Position numbers and translations under genes: made by a program. 64,000 bases of DNA from Thermoguttaceae bacterium (GTDB taxonomy: Bacteria; Planctomycetota; Planctomycetia; Pirellulales; Thermoguttaceae). Location: the NCBI GenBank assembly GCA_017550965.1, contig JAFZNK010000333.1, positions 67,935 to 131,934 on the forward strand. The letters run 5' to 3'. The stretch's first letter is position 1. Every line of letters starts with the position of its first letter. The notes below the pieces were generated by a model. That model searched no databases. It was not told the DNA's origin and worked only from the letters and a program-made list of their open reading frames with translations. Shown here in pieces: positions 17,901-25,778 of this stretch.

Positions 17901-18101
17901 CGTTCTTATGAAGTTTATGAATTGAAACGCGATAAAAAGGGTCGACGTATTACTTCGAATCAGAATACGCAAAAAAAGAGTTCTTTGCGCGAATGGTGGA
18001 ACGAGGTCGTTGAACGAGCGAAGGAACAACAAAAGTTGGCTAAGGCCGAATACGAAGACCGCGGACGTTTCAAGAAGAAGGATAAGAAGCGTCGCCGATG
18101 A
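14958..18101 (+). CDS. yidC: Membrane protein insertase YidC with an inserted PDZ-like domain
   Basis: A 1047-residue insertase, about twice the usual size. After a cytoplasmic leader and a first helix (residues 44-61) comes the extracytoplasmic part. It includes a PDZ-like block at about 172-242 (SRLGLLGVCAQAV, AGIKSGDRIVSF, LREALLKTKPGDKVRLGVYK) and an acidic Ser/Asp-rich linker. The rest of the periplasmic YidC domain follows. The Oxa1-type insertase core (about 690-950) contains the cytoplasmic coiled loop, GCLPIFIQMPIFIGLYRAL and the helix MMNFMMIFMGFMFFKVPSGLCVYFIVSS. The very basic tail (RGRFKKKDKKRRR) probably binds ribosomes. The start could be the TTG at 14958 or the ATG at 14991. 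Neither has a strong ribosome site. Confidence 0.92.
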   Translation: MNAVSTRSFSFMSVPRLPQRIDPPKIPNSMRKGAEQQEPPKSNFFFILMMTFLVIWTFRVFRSDDNEPIVADKGDSIVDVGPAPELTEDVLKTLPKDFLEAAESSQTLIKPSFVTLGSLDPESSYRMLVTLSNRGASITRVELNESAYIDNSDSSGYLGQIIVDETLANDESRLGLLGVCAQAVGAGTPIDLAGIKSGDRIVSFTDSKGTTTQIKEMIDLREALLKTKPGDKVRLGVYKAEVLQAETSYLATALTAAKTYMNKASKPFEDIGSTETQAIEEGHNSADVATEIDVEAVADSNDDSVLVATDAAEKDGVREDALADQNPRGFVEGLGEPTQVEVQLTRAPLSVLRPSGLVRDYEDYLDIVGLQGGYVDFGENENNYLRNYDKKAPHVRKVNSEPASFLTTLGSIDGEKIASWAPGESSNRRELNADAARSPLLDAELAGVNLRNGFWEYVADESSDSVAVFRKILLERRLEVTKKYELVQTTENDKKAGKKSGDIESLEGSLGNGRAYHLKLSFQVRNIDPNVGRVVSCLTDGPTGLPLEGAWFSAGRKTGPKMGSYGLRDLVVSINDRKTFNVISCWNIAQGKSSQQSDEIKLDFLGVDGQYFQCTAIPSSTIADERYAYAPIRVGSRLVEHMNFTDVSYRLKSSDQKLAPYGQEGDSYSQEFTVFVGPKQRDVMADYGLSKTIVYGWFWFVSIPLLWILHFFHDYMVFNYGIAIMMLTVLVRLCLFPLSRKQVMSSMRMQQLQPEIAKLKEKYKDNPQEMMTAQQALFKKYGVNPLSGCLPIFIQMPIFIGLYRALSIDVNLYGAPLFAKSVRWCSNLAAPDMAVDWSSFWNSIGWPGFNMSGRGFLSMFCLGPYFNILPVVTIALFLIQQKLLVPPVVGDDEQARQQRSMRKMMNFMMIFMGFMFFKVPSGLCVYFIVSSLWGLLERKLLPKKQTELVPVASLGEPVSQTATVAGFESKKDKRRSFAATGRSYEVYELKRDKKGRRITSNQNTQKKSSLREWWNEVVERAKEQQKLAKAEYEDRGRFKKKDKKRRR

Positions 18102-18234
18102 GAGTTTGTTTCTCAACAATTGAGCAAAGAGGGGAATAATAGAGAGCCGTTCCAGATTCGAGCGGCTTTCTTTATGTCTGTTGACGTCTATATTAGACGA
18201 TATTTAAAAGGTCGATTAAGCCAAGGCTTTTCAT

Positions 18235-18780
18235 ATGAACGACGACTCCACGTTTTCTTCTTTTGAGAATAGATATGATTCTGACGAAATTGTTACTGCA
18301 AATCGTCCTCCTTTGAACATCGTGTTGTACGAACCCGAGATTGCCGCAAACACGGGAGCAGTGGGAAGAACATGCGTTGGATTGGGAGCTAAACTATGGT
18401 TAATCGAACCATTAGGATTCCAAATTGACGATCGTAAACTCAAGCGCGCCGGTCTCGATTATTGGACCTATCTTGATTGGGAAATTGTTCCTAATTGGAC
18501 GACGTTAAAAAAAAGGTTGACCGAAACGAACCATGTCGACGAATCAGAACTTCGTTTGTTTTACTTTTCTAAAAGCGCAAAACGAAGCTATGACGATATC
18601 CAATATCAGTTGGGCGACGCTTTTGTTTTTGGCGCAGAATCAAGAGGTTTGCCGACGTCTTTTATTGCCGACGATGAACGAGCTTTACGGATTCCGATCC
18701 GATCTCAAATTAGATCGTTAAACCTTTCTGTTAGCGTTGCAATAACCGCCTTTGAAGCAAGGCGTCAGTTGCGTTTCTGA
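18235..18780 (+). CDS. trmL: tRNA (cytidine/uridine-2'-O)-methyltransferase TrmL
   Basis: A 181-residue SPOUT methyltransferase. It has the YibK/TrmL pattern: NIVLYEPEIAANTGAVGRTC at the start, KRAGLDYW in the middle, and the knot motifs FGAESRGLP and RSLNLSVSVAITAFEA at the end. It methylates the ribose at wobble position 34 of some leucine tRNAs using S-adenosylmethionine. The length is normal, with about 20 extra N-terminal residues. The ATG at 18235 has only a weak upstream ribosome site. It is followed by the opposing tRNA-Ala pair. Confidence 0.9.
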   Translation: MNDDSTFSSFENRYDSDEIVTANRPPLNIVLYEPEIAANTGAVGRTCVGLGAKLWLIEPLGFQIDDRKLKRAGLDYWTYLDWEIVPNWTTLKKRLTETNHVDESELRLFYFSKSAKRSYDDIQYQLGDAFVFGAESRGLPTSFIADDERALRIPIRSQIRSLNLSVSVAITAFEARRQLRF

Positions 18781-18845
18781 AAAATTCTCCTGGGATTGTC
18801 GCAAAACCAGATCGTTGAGAGCAGAACGGCGAGAAGGGAACAAGA

Positions 18846-18872
18846 AAAGAAAAAAGCTCGGACAACCGAGCT
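18846..18872 (-). terminator. Intrinsic terminator of the tRNA-Ala pair
   Basis: Seven-base stem (18855-18861 and 18866-18872) with a 4-base loop. On the minus strand it is followed by TTTTTCTTTTC. Confidence 0.85.
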
Positions 18873-18879
18873 AAAAAAA

Positions 18880-18952
18880 TGGAGGATAACGGGTTCGAAC
18901 CGATGACCTCATGGCTGCCAGCCATGCGCTCTCCCAACTGAGCTAATCCCCC
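18880..18952 (-). tRNA. tRNA-Ala (anticodon GGC), second copy
   Basis: Complete cloverleaf of 73 bases on the minus strand. It has a 7-bp acceptor stem starting GGGGGAT, D arm GCTC..GAGC and anticodon stem CATGG/CCATG around the loop CTGGCAG. The T loop is TTCGAAC. The T stem has one T-T mismatch. The 3' CCA is not encoded. The sequence is identical to the copy at 18992-19064. Confidence 0.95.
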
Positions 18953-18991
18953 GAAGGAGCCGTTAAACGTTCGACAACTCTAAGCGGTAAA

Positions 18992-19064
18992 TGGAGGATA
19001 ACGGGTTCGAACCGATGACCTCATGGCTGCCAGCCATGCGCTCTCCCAACTGAGCTAATCCCCC
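18992..19064 (-). tRNA. tRNA-Ala (anticodon GGC), promoter-proximal copy
   Basis: Same 73-base cloverleaf as 18880-18952, 39 bases upstream of it in the transcription direction. The two form one transcription unit with the promoter at 19102-19129 and the terminator at 18846-18872. Confidence 0.95.
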
Positions 19065-19101
19065 GAATAAATCGAGCCGCTTACGCTCAAAGAACATGAG
19101 T

Positions 19102-19129
19102 ATTATATCAAAGCGTCGCCTCGAGTCAA
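19102..19129 (-). promoter_or_regulatory. Strong sigma-70 promoter of the tRNA-Ala operon
   Basis: Minus strand: TTGACT (19124-19129), 16-base spacer, consensus TATAAT (19102-19107). The predicted start is about 30 bases before the first tRNA. Confidence 0.85.
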
Positions 19130-19233
19130 CTCCTTTTTTTCGTTTTCTTAAAATAAGGCACGCTACATTCCAAGAGTGCAGAGATATTACCAAAAACGGT
19201 AGATACGCCAAAACAGAATGTTTCGAGAAGCGT

Positions 19234-19524
19234 TTAATTCGAATGATCCGATTTATTGGATCTTTCTAAGGCGTACATGTAGCGATCGCGTTCAAGTTTC
19301 GTCGCTTCGAGATCAAAAAGTAATCTTTTAATCAAATGATTCAACTCTTCGAAGCTCTTTTTGAAAAAACGCAAAGACAGAAAACGGTTTTGAAGGGCGC
19401 TATCCAAACGACGAACAATTGTTTCCAATTGGAGTCTCTGTTCGTCTGACAAATTGATCGTCTCAGAAAACATCACCAAGTCGTTGAGTTCGGCAGAAGA
19501 ATGACGAGAGTCAGAAGTAGGCAT
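19234..19524 (-). CDS. Small coiled-coil protein of unknown function
   Basis: A 96-residue protein that I do not recognise. It has no signal peptide or membrane helix. Residues 20-90 are heptad-like and predicted helical (LSDEQRLQLETIVRRLDSAL, FEELNHLIKRLLFDLEATKL), with alternating charged and hydrophobic positions, so a coiled-coil dimer is likely. A GAGAAGGA ribosome site precedes the ATG at the right distance, which supports it as a real gene. It lies between the tRNA-Ala promoter and a 692-base gap before the flagellar cluster. A link to either is not shown. Confidence 0.6.
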   Translation of the reverse strand: MPTSDSRHSSAELNDLVMFSETINLSDEQRLQLETIVRRLDSALQNRFLSLRFFKKSFEELNHLIKRLLFDLEATKLERDRYMYALERSNKSDHSN

Positions 19525-20216
19525 ATTAAATCCTTCTCAATAATGTTAATCTCGTGTTAGAATGCCGAAAAACCAAAAATGATTTCTAGCGTTCAACGTT
19601 TTGTTTTTGACAAGTTTCGGTTTAACCGATACGGAATGACCTGCGAGGTAATCGTCTAAAAACAACAACGCAAAAATGCGCCGACCTATAACCATATCAT
19701 TAGTCGTTAGGCCCAAGAGAATACTCTTGTAAGCGTTCTCGCATTAACGATATTCGCGTCGTCCAACCAACGACTGATTTCCCAATAGGAACGGAAAACT
19801 CATGTTAACGACAATTACGTCTGCGGTACTCGAGTAATACGCTTCTTCCGCAAAACTTTTGAGATTATATCACGATTTTTTAAAAAATAGCGATTTCAAA
19901 AAAAGAATTAAAGTTTTTTTGGTTTTTAAACGAGGGCCTTATCCTTCTATTCCTTATGACTTTTTTTATTTGCTTTTCTTGCTCATTTTGATATTTCGTT
20001 ACTATCGTTAAAACGCTCCTATTGCCACATTGGTTAAATCATGAAATTAACCATTTGGCTTGTTTTGTTCATTTTATGTATATTGACGATTTTGTTGTTT
20101 AGAACATTCGACACGTATAAAACGTCTTGATACGCAGTCGATTATTCGTTACGATAGCGCGTCGAATTGTTGGAAAAGAGCTTGGTTCGACTTAATTCGG
20201 CATAACGTCTTTATTC
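19525..20216. other. Long non-coding stretch before the fliFGHI cluster
   Basis: No credible gene on either strand. The sequence is AT-rich with homopolymer A and T runs (about 19870-19990). No -24/-12 sigma-54 site and no obvious tRNA or ncRNA motif was seen. A sigma-70-like pair lies near its right end (see 20127-20155). Confidence 0.5.
20127..20155 (+). promoter_or_regulatory. Candidate promoter of the fliFGHI cluster
   Basis: TTGATA (20127-20132) and TACGAT (20150-20155) with a 17-base spacer, about 60 bases before fliF. The match is moderate. Confidence 0.35.
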
Positions 20217-22718
20217 ATGGGAATACAAATGAAAACCAACGACAAAAAAATGAGGAATGTGACCTTATTGGCGTGCTTAGCGTTTCTCATCATTGCGACG
20301 CTTGGCGTTTTTATGTTTTGTCGTAGTCAACTTAAGCCTTCTGACGGTCTGAATGTTTATGTTTTCGACGGATGGGTCTATGGTCGGGAGGATCAGAAAA
20401 AGGCCTGCGCCGCTTTAGCGACTGCGGGACTTAGCGATTATACGTGGGAATCTGGCAGGCTTTCTGTGCCGTCCTGTTCTAAAAACGCATATCAATCCGT
20501 TCTTTCTAACGCAGGCGCATATCCAAAAGCTCCGAGTGAAATGAGGGGCGAAGCGTTGCGTCAAATGAGTCCCTTTGAGTCGGACTCTAAGACCAAAATG
20601 CGCGAATTGGACGCATGCGCGCTTCAGTTGGAACGGATGATAGAACAAATGCGGGGCGTCGAGTACGCGACTGTTGGAGTACGCGCTCGCAAAGAGGTCG
20701 TAGGTCTCTCCTCAAAGAATATCGTAACCGCTTCCGTCGGCGTTGCGGCAAAGGATGATTTTGAACTTGATTCCAACGCTTTAACCGCCATAACGATAAC
20801 GACTCAACGCTTGTTGGGAATAGAAGACAGTAAAAACGTAGCGATTCTTGATCTGAAAGAGGGAAAATCTTACCTGGGGTGCGACAACGTAAAAGAGCGT
20901 TGTGACGACCTAGCTCTTGTTTCTGAACGTGAATGGACGGAAAAATATTGGCGTAATAAATATTTAGAGGCTTTTTCAGACGTCGAAAACATTCGAGTGA
21001 CAGTAGACGTCGATCTTGTTAGAACTACTGAAAAAGCGGAGCTGAACAATGTTGGTTCCGCGACAGAAGCGGGGACTACGGGCAACTCGCACTTTTTAGT
21101 CAAAGAGCGTGATCCGGCGCTTCCCGTTCCCTGCGACAACGTCGACAAGGAAGAACGAATTCGAAATTCTCATGACGACGCCTCTTTTTCTAATTCGCAC
21201 GTTTTTCCCTGCGGTTTTGCTCAATTAGGGAATCCCAACGCTTCTCGTTCCCAAAATGCGCGAAAGAAACAATCTTCGATTTGGGCGATTGGCGAAGGTC
21301 TGGGGAAAGACGATACGAAGGAGCCCTTTAGTTTTGGTTCGTTATGCGATTTATTAAACTGCGTTAACGTAACTACTTCACAGAGTTGTTTGTCTTTGGC
21401 GTTGAACGATAGTTGCGACTATAGCGCTCAAACAGAGAAAACTCCCTCCTTGTTTATGGCGACTCCGAGATTAATCGAGGTTTCTGTCAATTCCTCTGAA
21501 ACAATTCCTCATATCGTCCCTCTCGACAATGAAAGCGTTTATTGTTCTTCTGGCGAAGTTGGTATTATCCCCTCAAATCCTGTAGTGAGCGGAAGAATTC
21601 GTCAGACTTATTTTTTGGAAGAAAAACCAGTTGAAGGAGATTCGACGAGTCATAACGATTCGTTCGAATTACGGTCAATTCTTGTTCACATATGGCTTCC
21701 CCGAACCTACGTTTCTCGAGCTGTTTCCCGATATTTGGGGCAGGAAACGTTTGCCGACAGTTCTGAAAGCGTTCGAGAAATGCTGGAAAGGCAGATGTTA
21801 GAGGAAACAAAGAGGGACGCGATTTCTATCTTTCGACCGACAAGCGAGAGATTAGGCTGGACAGACGAGATTCTTGCAAACTCTTTTATTATCGACGTTT
21901 ATTCCGACGCTGGTTTGCCGGAGGATAATTCAGAGCTTAGTTCGCAAGAAGTTCGAACAAGCGCAAAATTTGGATCGTTTTCTTTACCCGATTCCATTTA
22001 TTCTTTTGAGGAAAATGGCTCTGAGATTGAAGACGATTCAGCAGATCAGAGCTGGTCTGCCGCGACGGAGGACAGGGAAGACAGCGTAGAGAACAAGGAC
22101 TCTATAAAAACAAACGTCGATAATAACCGATATGGCGTTATTGCGAGCACTTCGGGAAAAGTCGCCGATCTCTCCACCTCCGTTACGGATAGCGAAAATG
22201 GTTTCCAGTACGTTGAGAACGAGTATGTCGCTCAGTTGAAGTCTTTTGCAGATATGATTTTAGACGTTGATTGGCAAGAACAAAAACAAGTTCTTACGAT
22301 AAGCGCCGCTTGTATTGTCGGATTTGCCTTTTTGGTCGGGATAGCGCGAATTGCGCTCTTTAGAAGACGTCAAATAATAGACGGCGGAGGCAGAGTCAAA
22401 CCAAAGAAATATGCTAAGGTTGAAAATAGAGGAAGAAAACCTCGTAAGTCTGTTCCTTATAAAACGCGCGACCATAATTCCTTCTTATCTGAACTGGATA
22501 ACGAATCATATGACGACGAGTTGGATGAGGAATTAGAGCGGTTAGCTTTTGAGTCTAAAAGAGAAAACAAGAGTGGAACGCTCGACAATAGCGTTGATCA
22601 TAAAAACGAACTAGAAGAGTTTTCAGACAAACGACGCAAGGCTTTAGAATTAATTTCTCGCTACCCTGAACGTGCCGCCGCTTCTTTGCAGGGCTGGGTG
22701 AAAGGTTCCAGTTTGTAG
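20217..22718 (+). CDS. fliF: Divergent FliF-like MS-ring protein
   Basis: An 833-residue membrane-ring protein (usual FliF about 550). The first helix is at about residues 14-35. A ring-building domain follows (DACALQLERMIEQMRGVEYATVGVRAR, then TAITITTQRLLGIEDSKNVAILDL). A long, low-conservation, Ser/Asn-rich middle and an acidic stretch near 600-650 come next. The second helix is near 695-715 (LTISAACIVGFAFLVGIARIALF). The tail ends in KALELISRYPERAAASLQGWVKG, which matches the FliG-binding motif at FliF C-termini. The fliG, fliH and fliI-like genes follow directly, in the canonical flagellar order. The assignment rests on this order, the topology and the tail. Start is ATG 20217 or 20229. 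Confidence 0.75.
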   Translation: MGIQMKTNDKKMRNVTLLACLAFLIIATLGVFMFCRSQLKPSDGLNVYVFDGWVYGREDQKKACAALATAGLSDYTWESGRLSVPSCSKNAYQSVLSNAGAYPKAPSEMRGEALRQMSPFESDSKTKMRELDACALQLERMIEQMRGVEYATVGVRARKEVVGLSSKNIVTASVGVAAKDDFELDSNALTAITITTQRLLGIEDSKNVAILDLKEGKSYLGCDNVKERCDDLALVSEREWTEKYWRNKYLEAFSDVENIRVTVDVDLVRTTEKAELNNVGSATEAGTTGNSHFLVKERDPALPVPCDNVDKEERIRNSHDDASFSNSHVFPCGFAQLGNPNASRSQNARKKQSSIWAIGEGLGKDDTKEPFSFGSLCDLLNCVNVTTSQSCLSLALNDSCDYSAQTEKTPSLFMATPRLIEVSVNSSETIPHIVPLDNESVYCSSGEVGIIPSNPVVSGRIRQTYFLEEKPVEGDSTSHNDSFELRSILVHIWLPRTYVSRAVSRYLGQETFADSSESVREMLERQMLEETKRDAISIFRPTSERLGWTDEILANSFIIDVYSDAGLPEDNSELSSQEVRTSAKFGSFSLPDSIYSFEENGSEIEDDSADQSWSAATEDREDSVENKDSIKTNVDNNRYGVIASTSGKVADLSTSVTDSENGFQYVENEYVAQLKSFADMILDVDWQEQKQVLTISAACIVGFAFLVGIARIALFRRRQIIDGGGRVKPKKYAKVENRGRKPRKSVPYKTRDHNSFLSELDNESYDDELDEELERLAFESKRENKSGTLDNSVDHKNELEEFSDKRRKALELISRYPERAAASLQGWVKGSSL

Positions 22719-22757
22719 TATCCTTTGCTTTTTTTAGAAAAGTGGAAGCGAGTATTA

Positions 22758-23372
22758 ATGAATAACTTTGGTAGAAAAGAAGAGAACTCTTTACGCGACG
22801 GCGCGAGAAAGGCCGCGCTTCTTCTTTCTATTCTTGATTCCGACGTCGTCGAAAAGTTATTGGCGTTATTCGATCCAAAGATCGTAGAAATAATTGTCGA
22901 CGAAGCAAAACGCGTTAAAGTAGAGCAAATATCTCTGGATGAAGTTGAGCCGATTGTTAATGAATTTTTGACGACTTTTGGCGTAGACGATCATGAACTT
23001 GCTTCTGTTTTACTCGGGGAAGCGAAACGGTCTTTGGGCGAGCGACTACAAAACGCTAGTCGTCATAATAGCAAGTCCGCCGTAGAAGGGAACGACGCTG
23101 AGCAAGTTCCTGTTTCTTCACTTGACGTTTTTGAGCCAGGCGGTTTAGCTCATGCGTTGCGAGGCGAGCGACCAACAATTGTCGCAAGCGTCCTCGGTTT
23201 AGTTTCGTCAAAACGCAGTCGACAGATAATGGAGTTATTTGCAAAAGGTTCCTCAAAAACGTTTGACGATAGAAGTCTGGCCGCCATTAAAAATTCCTCG
23301 TCCTTCTTAACGCCAAGTTCCGCTATGAAACGGTTGGAAAGCGTATTTTTCGAGCATATGTTAGAAAAATGA
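22758..23372 (+). CDS. fliG: FliG-like protein lacking the C-terminal torque domain
   Basis: A 204-residue protein. Normal FliG is about 330. The N-terminal domain that binds FliF is clear (RDGARKAALLLSILDSDVVEKLLALF, then DEVEPIVNEF). The middle-domain segment is recognisable (LRGERPTIVASVLGLVSSKRS, where flagellar FliG has an EHPQ-type motif). The chain ends after about one more helix pair, so the C-terminal domain with the charged torque helix that meets MotA is absent. No frameshift is visible: the next gene starts at the overlapping ATGA, so the short form looks native. Start ATG 22758 has a GGAAGCGAG site upstream. A more distant TTG at 22725 is possible. Confidence 0.75.
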   Translation: MNNFGRKEENSLRDGARKAALLLSILDSDVVEKLLALFDPKIVEIIVDEAKRVKVEQISLDEVEPIVNEFLTTFGVDDHELASVLLGEAKRSLGERLQNASRHNSKSAVEGNDAEQVPVSSLDVFEPGGLAHALRGERPTIVASVLGLVSSKRSRQIMELFAKGSSKTFDDRSLAAIKNSSSFLTPSSAMKRLESVFFEHMLEK

Positions 23373-24280
23373 GTACCGAAGATAGACACATCTTAAATAA
23401 TTCTGGAATTGGACAAGTTCCAGAATCGGTTAACGAGAGGACTGCTTGTGATTATTCGTGGGAGGGGAGAATCAATTCGACAGCAGACGACCCTCGTCAT
23501 AATTCAGACGCGTTCTTACAAGGAATTCGAATTGAAGCTCGTCGTGTTATAGACGACGCTCGTAAAGAGGTGGATTCGTTAAAAACAGAAGCCGAATCTG
23601 AATTACGAAGAGAACTGGCTTCCCTTGAAAAACGCGCGGCGGAGTTGGAAAGGGCGAGGAAGACTCTCGAATCTGATTTAGAAGAGTTGGAACAGCGACG
23701 AAACGCCTTGGAAAACGATACGTTTGAAAAAGCGCGAATCGACGGCTATAACGAAGGACTCGCAGCCGGAAAAGAAGACGGTTATAAACAGGGTGAAAAA
23801 AAGGCGCGCGAGCAATTGGAAACGCGCGTTGCGCAAGCTGTTGCGAGCAGAGTTCAGGAGACGAGCGAAGCGGCGTTAGAACCGTTGCGAAAATTGACGC
23901 ATGAAATGAGAAGCGCTCGTCAGTCTCTTCTTAAAAACTGGGAAGAGAACATTATGCAGATTGCCGCCGCGATCGCTTATCAAACAATTCTACGCGAACC
24001 TGCGATTATGAGGGAAGCTCCCCTCGAGTTGTTGCGAGAAGCGCTCGAGTTGGCGATGAATTGCGCTACCTTGAAAATTAGAATGAATCCAAACGACGTG
24101 AACGCTCTTAAAGATCAAATTCGAATTGTTTTGGAAGAGACTGGCAATTTGGCAAAGTCTGAAGTCGTTGCTGATCCAAAGATTACTCGAGGCGGATGCT
24201 TGATAGAAACGACTCTTGGCGTTGTCGACGAACGCTTGGAATCCAGACTCGAACGTATCGTCGCCGAATTATCGGAGTAG
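23369..24280 (+). CDS. fliH: FliH-like ATPase regulator
   Basis: A 303-residue protein that overlaps the fliG stop by 4 bases (ATGA), which implies translational coupling. The middle is a long charged coiled coil (residues about 55-150: ARKEVDSLKTEAESELRREL and on). The region with GLAAGKEDGYKQG resembles the GxxxG repeats of FliH. The C-terminal half has the FliH/SctL domain with the final GGCLIETTLGVVDERLESRL, which is diagnostic. FliH/SctL holds the export ATPase in check and docks it to the ring or sorting platform. Downstream fliI starts 37 bases after the stop. Confidence 0.85.
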   Translation: MSTEDRHILNNSGIGQVPESVNERTACDYSWEGRINSTADDPRHNSDAFLQGIRIEARRVIDDARKEVDSLKTEAESELRRELASLEKRAAELERARKTLESDLEELEQRRNALENDTFEKARIDGYNEGLAAGKEDGYKQGEKKAREQLETRVAQAVASRVQETSEAALEPLRKLTHEMRSARQSLLKNWEENIMQIAAAIAYQTILREPAIMREAPLELLREALELAMNCATLKIRMNPNDVNALKDQIRIVLEETGNLAKSEVVADPKITRGGCLIETTLGVVDERLESRLERIVAELSE

Positions 24281-24317
24281 AATTTTCAAGACGGTTGTAG
24301 AGAAGGGAATAATTACG

Positions 24318-25637
24318 TTGGACTCGTCGGTTTTCCTGAGCAACATCGTTGAGCAAATACAAAGTATCGCGCCTGCTCGAATTGTTGGGAGCGTTGTTCG
24401 CACAGAGGGAACGACTATTTCGGCGGTGGGATTCCCGGCGCCTATTGGCGCAATCGCGAAAGTGGAACGACGCGACGATTCAGAAGAATTGTTGGCTGAA
24501 GTCATAGGTTTTCGCGACAATCTTACCTTGTTGTATTCTTATTCCGAACTAACGGGCGTTCGTCGCGGCGCCAAAATTGAACTATCCAAGACGACTCCAT
24601 GGCTTGCTACTGGGAACGAGCTTTTAGGACGGGTTGTCGACGCGTTTGGACGCACTATTGATTCCGGTCCCGCTCCGGTTCTTACCTCGCGCGTTCGATA
24701 TGATCGGAAACCCCCGGAACCCTGCGCAAGACCACGAATAGAAACGCCTCTTTCGACCGGGGTGCGCGCGATCGACGCTCTACTGACCTGTGGACAGGGA
24801 CAGCGTATTGGCGTTTTTGCGGGCTCGGGAGTCGGAAAAAGCGTTACGCTTGGCATGATGACGCGATACACAGACGCCGACGTCGTTGTCGTTGGACTAA
24901 TAGGGGAACGAGGACGCGAAGTTAATGATTTTATTGAAAGGGAGTTGGGAACTGAAGGACGAAAGAAAAGCGTCGTCGTTGTTTCTACTTCCAGCGAACC
25001 TCCGCTGATGCGCGTTCGCGCCGCGTACGCCGCCATATCCATCGCAGAGTATTTCAGAGATCAGGGAAAGAACGTTCTTTTCCTGATGGATTCTCTAACC
25101 AGATTTGCTATGGCGCAGCGTGAAATTGGCTTGGCTGCCGGAGAACCCCCTACGTCGCGCGGGTACACTCCCAGCGTTTTTGCTTTACTTCCTCGTCTTG
25201 TTGAAAGAGCCGGACGAAGCGACGTCGGGAGCGTTACCGCGTTTTTTACCGTCCTTGTCGAGGGAGACGATAAACATGATCCTATATGCGACGCTGTTCG
25301 AGGTCTCTTGGACGGGCATATTTGGCTCTCGAGAAAATTGAGCGCACGAGGCTATTATCCCGCAATAGACGTTCTTGAAAGCGTTAGCCGATTAGCTCCG
25401 GACGTGTGTTCAAGGGAACATTGGGAACTGGCCAATGAAGTGCGGAAAATTTTAGGCGTTTACGCCGACGCGGAAGATTTGATTTCCGTCGGAGCCTACC
25501 GACGCGGAAGTTCCCCGGATATCGATCGCGCCATAGCGATGAAGCCTAAAATCGACGATTTTTTACGACAACAGATTTTTGAAAGTTCGACGTTTGACGA
25601 AACGTTGAAGGGGCTGAAATCATTATTTGTCGAGTAA
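24318..25637 (+). CDS. fliI: FliI/SctN-type type III export ATPase
   Basis: A 439-residue F1-beta-like ATPase of normal length. It has the Walker A motif AGSGVGKS (about residue 169), Walker B FLMDSLTRFA, GERGREV, the Pro-rich GEPPTSRGYTPSVFALLPRLVERAGR stretch and the C-terminal helical part. These are shared by flagellar FliI and injectisome SctN and are intact. The start is TTG 24318, with AGAAGGGA about 10 bases before it. A longer in-frame start inside fliH (24216) has no ribosome site. FliI unfolds and releases chaperoned export substrates at the cytoplasmic face. No fliJ follows: an inverted repeat terminator and the opposing pyrF come next. Confidence 0.92.
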   Translation: MDSSVFLSNIVEQIQSIAPARIVGSVVRTEGTTISAVGFPAPIGAIAKVERRDDSEELLAEVIGFRDNLTLLYSYSELTGVRRGAKIELSKTTPWLATGNELLGRVVDAFGRTIDSGPAPVLTSRVRYDRKPPEPCARPRIETPLSTGVRAIDALLTCGQGQRIGVFAGSGVGKSVTLGMMTRYTDADVVVVGLIGERGREVNDFIERELGTEGRKKSVVVVSTSSEPPLMRVRAAYAAISIAEYFRDQGKNVLFLMDSLTRFAMAQREIGLAAGEPPTSRGYTPSVFALLPRLVERAGRSDVGSVTAFFTVLVEGDDKHDPICDAVRGLLDGHIWLSRKLSARGYYPAIDVLESVSRLAPDVCSREHWELANEVRKILGVYADAEDLISVGAYRRGSSPDIDRAIAMKPKIDDFLRQQIFESSTFDETLKGLKSLFVE

Positions 25638-25707
25638 CCTATTCTAAGATTGAGACGAATCGAAGATATTTCTAATCGACCGTTTAAAAGACCGAGATTC
25701 TGAAGAC

Positions 25708-25746
25708 GACAAAAGCCAAGTCGAAAATACTCGACTTGGCTTTATG
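25708..25746. terminator. Bidirectional terminator between fliI and pyrF
   Basis: Thirteen-base perfect arms (25712-25724 and 25731-25743) around a 6-base loop, with T on one side and A-rich sequence on the other. Confidence 0.8.
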
Positions 25747-25778
25747 ACTGTAAAGGATTCGGAGGAATTGATTGCTAT

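Noticed and set aside
19525-20216. A sigma-54 promoter for the fliFGHI cluster
   Set aside because: No TGGC-N8-TTGC-type element was found at a suitable distance. A sigma-70-like pair is the best match.
20217-25637. Non-flagellar injectisome (SctJ-SctN) identity of the cluster
   Set aside because: The gene order and the FliF tail motif are flagellar. Injectisome-specific genes were not seen, so the fli names are used while function is left open.
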